From Idiomarina fontislapidosi (GTDB taxonomy: Bacteria; Pseudomonadota; Gammaproteobacteria; Enterobacterales; Alteromonadaceae): DNA of 64,000 bases. Shown here piece by piece: positions 58,227-64,000 of the stretch. The DNA is taken from the NCBI RefSeq assembly GCF_003226255.1, contig NZ_QJST01000015.1:1-64000 (forward strand), read 5' to 3'. The translations under genes were made by a program, and so were the position numbers. The notes beneath the pieces are model-generated. The model had not been told where the DNA came from. It ran no database searches and saw only the letters and a list, made by a program, of their open reading frames with translations. The stretch's first letter is position 1. Every line of letters starts with the position of its first letter.

Positions 58227-59141
58227 TCAGTTCAGTGTGCTGACTGGTAATAGCGGAGCGATAAGTTCTGCTAGCTTGCGGAACGTTTGACGGCGGCTGG
58301 TGGTTGGTCGGTATACCATACCAATATCACGAAATGCCTCTTGGCCTGCTGGCTTTAATGGTTTGAGGTCGGTGTTATCAAGGATGCCACGGTCAATCGC
58401 CATCTGTGACATAAAGGTTGCACCTTTCTTAGCATCGGCCATCTGCACTAGACTGTGTAAGCTTGTCGCGGTAAAGGGGTTTACTTTGACGGTATCAGTC
58501 AACTGGCATGCAGCGACTGCGTGCCCAGTTAAACAATGTTCCTTTTCGAGCAGGAATATACTGCCGTCGGGAAGCTTATCGTAGTCAACCGGCTCACCCA
58601 GTTGATCTGCGATTTCCTTATGCGCAACCAGTTTAAAAGGGTCGCGCCCGAGTAACCATTTTTGGTTACCGTGAATATCCATAGGCAATGCCAGAAGCAG
58701 AATGTCTAACTCGCCGTCGCGCAATGCACTCAGCAAATTCGCGGTAGTATCTTCGGAAATCTGTAAGTCGAGCTTAGCGAAGTTCGCTTGTACACGTCGG
58801 CTCAATTCTGCGACCACAAAGGGGGCAATTGTCGGGATGATCCCTAATCGTACGGGTCCTTCCATGATGTTGCCGTGACCCTTGGCGTAATGCATGAGCT
58901 CTTCTGTTGAAGTAATAATTTTTCTCGCCTGTTCAACAACTTCTTCACCGAGCGCGGTAAACAAAAAGGATTTATGGTCACGCTCTATAAGCTGACAGCC
59001 CAGTTGTTCTTCAAGGTTTTGAATACCACTACTCAAGGTTGATTGGCTCACGTTGCACGCGGCAGCTGCGCGATTAAAGTTTTGCTGCTGGTGTAACGCA
59101 ATCAGGTAATTCAGATTTTTCAAACTCGGTAATTTGCTCAT
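58227..59141 (-). CDS. oxyR: OxyR, hydrogen-peroxide-sensing LysR regulator
   Basis: Protein of 304 residues. An N-terminal winged HTH (F-N-R-A-A-A-A-C-N-V-S-Q-S-T-L-S-S-G-I) is followed by a periplasmic-binding-like sensor domain. The two redox cysteines of OxyR are present as Cys203 and Cys212 with the E. coli spacing of nine (HCLTGHAVAAC), next to L-E-K-E-H. Oxidation makes a disulfide and turns on peroxide-defence genes. It is divergent from ahpC, its classical target, across a 127-bp gap. Confidence 0.93.
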   Translation of the reverse strand: MSKLPSLKNLNYLIALHQQQNFNRAAAACNVSQSTLSSGIQNLEEQLGCQLIERDHKSFLFTALGEEVVEQARKIITSTEELMHYAKGHGNIMEGPVRLGIIPTIAPFVVAELSRRVQANFAKLDLQISEDTTANLLSALRDGELDILLLALPMDIHGNQKWLLGRDPFKLVAHKEIADQLGEPVDYDKLPDGSIFLLEKEHCLTGHAVAACQLTDTVKVNPFTATSLHSLVQMADAKKGATFMSQMAIDRGILDNTDLKPLKPAGQEAFRDIGMVYRPTTSRRQTFRKLAELIAPLLPVSTLN

Positions 59142-59268
59142 TGTTCACCTATAATTATTGCTTTTTCGATTATCTTAATAGGTTTTATTCGTTTTATCCA
59201 ATCAAAAACTTGCCCTAGTATGCTTCTCGAAACGTTAAGACACCTCTCAACGATTAGGAGAAGACATT
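59142..59268. promoter_or_regulatory. oxyR-ahpC divergent promoter region
   Basis: An AT-rich gap between two divergent genes. It contains repeated ATTAT/ATAG/TTTATC half-site-like words (59150-59205) at roughly one-turn spacing that may form a degenerate OxyR site, but the match to the ATAG-N7-CTAT pattern is incomplete. I see no stronger motif. Confidence 0.4.
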
Positions 59269-59814
59269 ATGTTGACAGTAGGCGATAAGTTACCCGATTT
59301 CAGTGTAGTTGCTGCGAAGCCAAAATTTAATATGCCAGAAGAAAATGGCGAAAGCGCGTTCGAAACAGTGACGCAAGAGAGCTTTGCCGGTAAATGGAAG
59401 ATCATCTTCTTTTACCCAAAAGATTTCACCTTTGTATGCCCAACTGAAATTGTTGAGTTTGCCAAGTTAAATGAAGAGTTTGCTGACCGTGACGCAGTGG
59501 TATTGGGCGGCAGCACGGATAATGAGTTCGTTAAGTTAGCATGGCGCCGTGAGCACCCTGACCTTGACCGCTTGAACCAGTACTCATTTGCTGACAATGG
59601 TTCACTTGTCGATGGCTTAGGTGTGCGCGACAAAGAAGAAAACGTGGCATTACGTGCGACCTTTGTTGTGGACCCACACAACGTTATTCAGCACGTATCA
59701 GTGAACAACTTAAACGTCGGTCGTAACCCTGCTGAGATTCTTCGTATCTTAGATGGTTTGCAAACCGATGAACTTTGCCCTTGTAACCGCGCAGTAGGCG
59801 GCGACACGCTATAA
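59269..59814 (+). CDS. ahpC: AhpC-type peroxiredoxin (three-Cys form)
   Basis: Protein of 181 residues, AGGAG before the ATG. Peroxidatic Cys57 in FTFVCPTEI. The C-terminus has Cys170-Pro-Cys172 (ELCPCN), a pair like the actinobacterial AhpC (Cys174/176 in M. tuberculosis), not the E. coli type. It reduces H2O2 and organic peroxides. That form works with AhpD, which is encoded next. The start is 127 bp from oxyR. Confidence 0.94.
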   Translation: MLTVGDKLPDFSVVAAKPKFNMPEENGESAFETVTQESFAGKWKIIFFYPKDFTFVCPTEIVEFAKLNEEFADRDAVVLGGSTDNEFVKLAWRREHPDLDRLNQYSFADNGSLVDGLGVRDKEENVALRATFVVDPHNVIQHVSVNNLNVGRNPAEILRILDGLQTDELCPCNRAVGGDTL

Positions 59815-59879
59815 GCATGGGCTGGTTGGGGGCTCTTAGGAGTCCCCGTATTAAATGACTCGTCAAAGTAGAGGTAATG

Positions 59880-60407
59880 ATGGCGATTGCAGATTACAAA
59901 CAGTTGTTAGGCGACCACGGCAAAGATACCAAGCTCAATTTGTCGAGTCTGTTTAACAGTGTAGATACATCCGGTTTAACCACCGATCAATTTTATGGCA
60001 CCGCGTTGTCTCTGGCTTATAGTCTTGGAGATGAAGAGCTTATTCAGACCATTGAGAATGAGACCGGTGACAAAGTGGAAGATAACGTTAAGCAGGCTGC
60101 AAAACTGGCTGCTACGTTAATGGCGATGAACAATGTTTACTATCGCTTCCTGCACTTATCAAGCGATAAGCAGTTTTCTAAAATGCCTGCCGGTTTGCGC
60201 ATGAACGCGATGGCTAACCCAGGTGTTGATAAAGCGGACTTTGAGCTATTTTCATTAGCTGTGTCAGCTTTAAATGGTTGTGGTTTATGTATTGATTCGC
60301 ACGTTAAAACACTCGTACAGCACGATGTTACGGCGCAAGCGATTCAAACGTCAATTAAGTTGGCGGCGGTACTTAATGCAGCTTTGACTGCACGCAAACT
60401 GTCGTAA
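59880..60407 (+). CDS. ahpD: AhpD-like alkylhydroperoxidase
   Basis: Protein of 175 residues; the second of two ATGs is chosen for its spacing to AGAGG. The AhpD catalytic set is complete: Glu122, Cys134-x-x-Cys137 (NGCGLC) and His141, each offset by four from M. tuberculosis AhpD (Glu118, Cys130, Cys133, His137). All-helical fold. It serves as the thiol partner that reduces AhpC. The 65-bp gap after ahpC has a weak stem-loop near 59828-59850 that could tune expression. Confidence 0.9.
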   Translation: MAIADYKQLLGDHGKDTKLNLSSLFNSVDTSGLTTDQFYGTALSLAYSLGDEELIQTIENETGDKVEDNVKQAAKLAATLMAMNNVYYRFLHLSSDKQFSKMPAGLRMNAMANPGVDKADFELFSLAVSALNGCGLCIDSHVKTLVQHDVTAQAIQTSIKLAAVLNAALTARKLS

Positions 60408-60468
60408 TCCCCCTAGGAGCTGTGCTCCGATCCCTGTCTTGAGCAGCCCCAACTGCTCACAACGCTTT

Positions 60469-60497
60469 GCCCACCGCATGTCGGTGGGCTTTTTTTA
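60469..60497 (+). terminator. Rho-independent terminator after ahpD
   Basis: GCCCACCG (60469-60476) and CGGTGGGC (60482-60489) form an 8-bp perfect stem with a 5-base loop, followed by a run of Ts to 60497. It ends the ahpC-ahpD unit. Confidence 0.93.
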
Positions 60498-60547
60498 TCT
60501 TTTCGATGTTGTGTCCTAAGCTTATTAATACAAGAAGCGGAGGAACT

Positions 60548-61777
60548 ATGAACATCAATGCTGAACGTTTGAAGTCGACATTACGTGAGCTTTCTCAAAT
60601 TGGTTATAACGAATCCGATCATGGCATTTATCGCTGGGGATTTACCGATGCCGACATGGAAGCACGGCGATGGTTCTTAACGTTAGCTGAGAAGGAAGGC
60701 TTTAAGTGCCATATGGATGGCGCTGGCAATGTGTTTGCTGGAATCGGTGATTATCACGAAACACCTGCTGTATTAACGGGATCTCATTTAGATACTGTGC
60801 CAGCTGGCGGCATGTTTGATGGCGCACTCGGTGTACTCGCGGGCCTTGAAGTCTTGCGTACGTTGAAAGAAAACGACGTGAAATTGAAACACCCTGTTTG
60901 GGTGGTTGGTACAGCTGAAGAGGAAGGTCGCTTTGGTGGAATGATGGGTTCCCAAGCGCTCGCAGGTGTCGTTAACATGGATTGGCTGATGTCAGCGCAT
61001 GATGCCGACGGCGTATACCTAAAAGATGCAATGGCAAAACATAACCTTGATGTGATGGATGTGCTTGATGCAGCGTGGCCACCGAGTCGGTTAAAGGCCT
61101 TTTATGAGTTGCATATCGAACAGGGTCCGGTGCTTTTTAATGATGAAGTGACTATCGGTGCCGTTGAGGGCATTTCAGGAGTATTTAAGTGGATTGTGCA
61201 TTTAAAAGGTAAGGCGGACCATGCTGGAACCGCGCCAATGAATATGCGAAGTGATGCGTTTATGGGTTTAGCTGATTTTGCACACGAGATCGAGCGCATT
61301 ATCGCCGAAGATGGCACGGATAAAACACGCATTACCGTCGGTAAGGTGGAGTTAAAGCCAGGGAGTCCGCACACGGTGCCAGGCGAGGCAATATTTACCA
61401 TTGTTGGGCGCGATATGAGTAATGATGTGATGACCGATCTCGCCGATGCATGTCGCAAGGCGTTGTCTGCCATCGCTCGGAAACATCGGCTGATGTTTGA
61501 GTATGAACAAGTCAGCTGGCTAAAGCCTCAATCCTGTTCAGATAAGTTGACGCAGGTCATAGAAAAAAGCGCTAAAGGGCGTAATCTAAGCTGCATCAGA
61601 ATGCCCAGTGGGGCGGGTCATGATACTCAGTTTTTTGCAGAAATTACGCAGGCTGGGCTGATATTCATCCCATCGGTTAACGGTGTGAGTCATGCGCCGG
61701 ATGAGTGGTCTCACTGGCATGATGTGGAAGCAGGTGCAAACATACTTTTAGATTGCATCTTAAATTCAGCAGAGTAA
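60548..61777 (+). CDS. M20-family amidohydrolase (carbamoylase/allantoate amidohydrolase-like)
   Basis: Protein of 409 residues from the ATG at 60548 (GGAGG upstream); the longer frame overlaps the terminator and is rejected. Metal-site blocks: GSHLDTVPAGG, GALGVLAGLEVL, A-E-E-E-G-R-F-G-G, and E-L-H-I-E-Q-G; then a dimer lid domain and the late S-G-A-G-H-D-T-Q block. Such enzymes hydrolyse N-carbamoyl-amino acids, allantoate or ureidoglycolate. Which one cannot be told from sequence, and no other purine- or hydantoin-pathway genes are adjacent. Confidence 0.87.
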   Translation: MNINAERLKSTLRELSQIGYNESDHGIYRWGFTDADMEARRWFLTLAEKEGFKCHMDGAGNVFAGIGDYHETPAVLTGSHLDTVPAGGMFDGALGVLAGLEVLRTLKENDVKLKHPVWVVGTAEEEGRFGGMMGSQALAGVVNMDWLMSAHDADGVYLKDAMAKHNLDVMDVLDAAWPPSRLKAFYELHIEQGPVLFNDEVTIGAVEGISGVFKWIVHLKGKADHAGTAPMNMRSDAFMGLADFAHEIERIIAEDGTDKTRITVGKVELKPGSPHTVPGEAIFTIVGRDMSNDVMTDLADACRKALSAIARKHRLMFEYEQVSWLKPQSCSDKLTQVIEKSAKGRNLSCIRMPSGAGHDTQFFAEITQAGLIFIPSVNGVSHAPDEWSHWHDVEAGANILLDCILNSAE

Positions 61778-61839
61778 TGCGGCTTTATATGATAACTGGT
61801 ATACTGCTCGCACAATGACCTGTTTCAAGTGGTAACGTC

Positions 61840-63264
61840 ATGGAACAAAAAGTCACAGTCCAACCGGCCGATAAGGTCAAGATCCAGCGTCCTTCTTCAA
61901 AAGGCGGCTCAAACACGGCCCGCAATCGTATTTACGTGCGAGATGTCAAAGGCGGCATGGAGTATTTTCGTCGCTCGTGGGGCTTTATTCTACTCGCTGT
62001 TTTTGCACTCATTCCGTGGTTAACCTATAACGGTCAACAGGCGGTACTGCTCGATATCATGGAGCAACGCTTCCGTATCTATGGATTAACTCTCTGGCCG
62101 CAAGATTTCACAGTATTGGCGTGGTTTGCAATTGTTGCGGCGGTGGCGCTGTTTTTTGTGACAACGATTTGGGGACGTGTCTGGTGTGGCTTTATGTGCC
62201 CGCAAACCACATGGACCTTTATTTTTATGTGGTTTGAGAAGAAGTTTGAAGGGCCTCGAAACAAGCGCATTAAACTTGATGAGCGCAAAATGGACTTTGA
62301 CAAGTTCTGGCGTAAGACAGGTAAACAAATCGGTTGGGTTTCAGTGGCGTTGTTGACCTCATTGACCTTTGTAGGTTACTTCACCGATGTGCGTCAGCTA
62401 TTCGCTGATTTCTTTACCCTTGATGCGGGCTTCTGGGCAACATTCTCAGTGCTGTTTTTTGCGTTCTGTACATACGGAAACGCGGGCTACATGCGTGAAA
62501 TCATGTGTACGCATATGTGTCCTTATGCACGCTTCCAGTCCGCTATGTTCGATAAAGACACCTATACAGTCAGTTACGATGCGAACCGTGGTGAACCGCG
62601 TGGCCCTCGCGCACGCAAGGCCGATCCTGATGAAAAAGGGTTAGGTCATTGCATTGATTGCTATATGTGTGTGCAGGTGTGTCCAACCGGTATCGATATT
62701 CGCAATGGTTTACAGTACGAGTGCATTGATTGTGGTGCCTGTATTGATGCTTGTAATGACGTCATGGATAAAATGAAGTATCCGCGGGGTCTGATTCGGT
62801 TTACTACTGAACGCAACTTGAACACGACCGATAAATCGCAGAAGACCAACCCGTGGCGAATGAAAACAATCGGTTACTTCGTCATTATGTTAGTTGTTAC
62901 GGCTGTGATGATTTGGGATGTCGCGACACGGGTTCCGCTCGAGGTCGACGTATTGCGTGATCGCAACTCGTTATATCAAGAGAATATCCAAGGCGAAATT
63001 GAAAACGTATACACCCTTAAAATTGTCAATAAATCTCAGATCGATCAAACCTATTCGATTGATATCGAAGGGATCTCAACGTATCGCTTGATTGGCGATA
63101 CAGAGAAGTCGGTCGGTGCGGGTGAAGTCGGCAGTCTGCCCGTAACGCTGGCGGTGCCCCCTACTGAATTGAATGACTCAATTACTGAATTTAACTTTGT
63201 TGTGACCTCGGAGACATCAGAAGGTGTTACTATAAAGCAAGAATCTCGCTTTATTTATCAATAG
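61840..63264 (+). CDS. ccoG: CcoG, cytochrome cbb3 oxidase assembly protein
   Basis: Protein of 474 residues with about five membrane segments. It has the CcoG/RdxA/FixG blocks: V-W-C-G-F-M-C-P-Q-T-T-W, a ferredoxin-type domain with CIDCYMCVQVCPTGID and YECIDCGACIDAC (two 4Fe-4S sites), and a periplasmic C-terminal domain with I-D-Q-T-Y. It helps copper delivery to the cbb3 oxidase. No ccoNOP is in the window. Confidence 0.93.
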   Translation: MEQKVTVQPADKVKIQRPSSKGGSNTARNRIYVRDVKGGMEYFRRSWGFILLAVFALIPWLTYNGQQAVLLDIMEQRFRIYGLTLWPQDFTVLAWFAIVAAVALFFVTTIWGRVWCGFMCPQTTWTFIFMWFEKKFEGPRNKRIKLDERKMDFDKFWRKTGKQIGWVSVALLTSLTFVGYFTDVRQLFADFFTLDAGFWATFSVLFFAFCTYGNAGYMREIMCTHMCPYARFQSAMFDKDTYTVSYDANRGEPRGPRARKADPDEKGLGHCIDCYMCVQVCPTGIDIRNGLQYECIDCGACIDACNDVMDKMKYPRGLIRFTTERNLNTTDKSQKTNPWRMKTIGYFVIMLVVTAVMIWDVATRVPLEVDVLRDRNSLYQENIQGEIENVYTLKIVNKSQIDQTYSIDIEGISTYRLIGDTEKSVGAGEVGSLPVTLAVPPTELNDSITEFNFVVTSETSEGVTIKQESRFIYQ

Positions 63265-63270
63265 GTCGCT

Positions 63271-64000
63271 ATGGTTAATGACAAAGACTTTGCATTCGCA
63301 GGTCTGTTGCCCGATGTGGTAATCAATGCAATCGAGAGCTTGGGTATTTATCCAAGCTCTGGCTTGTTACCACTGAACAGCTATGAAAACCGGGTCTACC
63401 AATTTCGTTGTGACGAAGGGCGGCGTTATGTCGCAAAGTTCTACCGTCCGCACCGTTGGAGTAATGCCCAAATAGAAGAGGAACACCTCTTCTCTCAGCA
63501 GCTATTAGACGATGAAGTACCTGTCGTTGCACCACTGCGCATTTCTGATAACACCCTACACGAGTTTGAAGGCTATCGCTTTGCGGTGTTTCCAAGCATC
63601 GGTGGGCGCGCCTTTGAACCTAATGATTTAGATGACTTAGAACGATTAGGTCGCCAGATTGGTCGACTGCATCAAGTGGGTAAAAAGTCTTCGTTCAAAG
63701 CACGTGAATCGCTGGACATTCAACGACTTCTAACAGAATCTATTGATGAATTGCGGCGCTCGCAATTACTGCCTGAGGAGTTACAAGCAGCGTTTTGGGC
63801 TATTTTATCGCCTCTGGCGGACAAGCTACAAACCTTTGCTTGGGATAGTTTGGCGTATCAGCGGTTACATGGAGACTGTCATATTGGTAATGTATTACAG
63901 TATGATACGGAATTGACCTTTGTCGATTTAGACGATTGCCGTATGGGTCCTGCCGTTCAAGATTTGTGGATGATGTTAAATGGTTCGCGGGAAGATCAAA
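63271..64000 (+). CDS. srkA: Stress-response kinase SrkA (YihE), incomplete at window end
   Basis: The first 243 codons are visible, out of about 325 usual. The protein shows L-N-S-Y-E-N-R-V-Y-Q-F, lysine in Y-V-A-K-F-Y-R-P, and the aminoglycoside-phosphotransferase-type catalytic loop LHGDCHIGNV with the metal Asp in F-V-D-L-D-D-C. SrkA is a Cpx-linked Ser/Thr kinase that limits death under stress. The frame is open to the last base. Confidence 0.9.
   Translation, partial: MVNDKDFAFAGLLPDVVINAIESLGIYPSSGLLPLNSYENRVYQFRCDEGRRYVAKFYRPHRWSNAQIEEEHLFSQQLLDDEVPVVAPLRISDNTLHEFEGYRFAVFPSIGGRAFEPNDLDDLERLGRQIGRLHQVGKKSSFKARESLDIQRLLTESIDELRRSQLLPEELQAAFWAILSPLADKLQTFAWDSLAYQRLHGDCHIGNVLQYDTELTFVDLDDCRMGPAVQDLWMMLNGSREDQ

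Noticed and set aside
59142-59268. Exact OxyR binding site
   Set aside because: Half-site-like words are present but the full ATAG-N7-CTAT-N7-ATAG-N7-CTAT pattern is not met.
60467-60547. Longer N-terminus for the amidohydrolase
   Set aside because: The extension overlaps the ahpD terminator and lacks a ribosome-binding site; ATG 60548 has GGAGG.

Overview
The window looks like chromosomal DNA of a marine-type gammaproteobacterium, moderate in GC. The conserved backbone (mioC, origin of replication, mnmG, rsmG, parA, parB, the nine-gene atp operon, glmU, glmS) has the usual gammaproteobacterial order. Protein sequences and the company of ccoG, srkA and oxyR suggest the Alteromonadales, perhaps Idiomarinaceae. 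That family assignment is an impression from memory, not a search result.

Region 1 (1-10.7 kb) is an accessory island. On the minus strand it has a block of mobile-element genes (lipoprotein, a small protein with a Cys-His-Asp pattern, membrane proteins, a serine recombinase with repeats in front of it, a MobI-like protein). These are followed by a WYL-type regulator with a perfect palindrome upstream, a type I methyltransferase subunit hsdM, and an hsdS that stops after 31 codons. On the plus strand is a lone 1107-residue protein with a phospholipase-D-like motif, probably a defence gene. The island seems to end in a nested inverted repeat at about 10.67-10.74 kb.

Region 2 (10.8-29.8 kb) is core genome: a FUSC transporter, a DUF2007 protein, a GIY-YIG protein, glyoxalase I, a tyrosine-phosphatase-like protein, mioC, oriC (DnaA boxes, many GATC sites, AT-rich repeats beside mnmG), mnmG-rsmG-parA-parB, atpIBEFHAGDC with a clear promoter and terminator, then glmU-glmS.

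Region 3 (29,799-44,360) is a complete, canonical Tn7-family transposon of 14,562 bp inserted 25 bp past the glmS stop codon. It is flanked by a 5-bp duplication, GTGGC. It carries tnsA, B, C, D and E with catalytic residues intact and TnsB-type repeats at both ends. Unusually, it carries cargo on both sides of tnsABCDE. Between the glmS-proximal end and tnsA lie a kinase-fold mini-protein, a 48-residue Cys-rich protein and a protein with a HEPN-type RNxxxH motif. Between tnsE and the distal end lie a DNA cytosine methyltransferase, a MORC/HSP90-like ATPase and an unrecognised third protein, which together look like a phage-defence module. No CRISPR array or cas gene is present.

Region 4 (44.4-64 kb) is core or near-core genome: a secreted protein, a CDF metal exporter, a GST-like protein and an acetolactate-synthase-type enzyme. 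A DUF4168 secreted protein follows with a sigma-54 promoter, divergent from a histidine kinase and NtrC-type regulator that probably drive it. Then come a DJ-1/PfpI protein, a TonB receptor, a PQQ-type sugar dehydrogenase, a lipoprotein, an FMN-binding glutamate-synthase-like protein, the divergent oxyR / ahpC-ahpD peroxide-defence locus, an M20-type amidohydrolase, ccoG and the start of srkA, which runs off the end.
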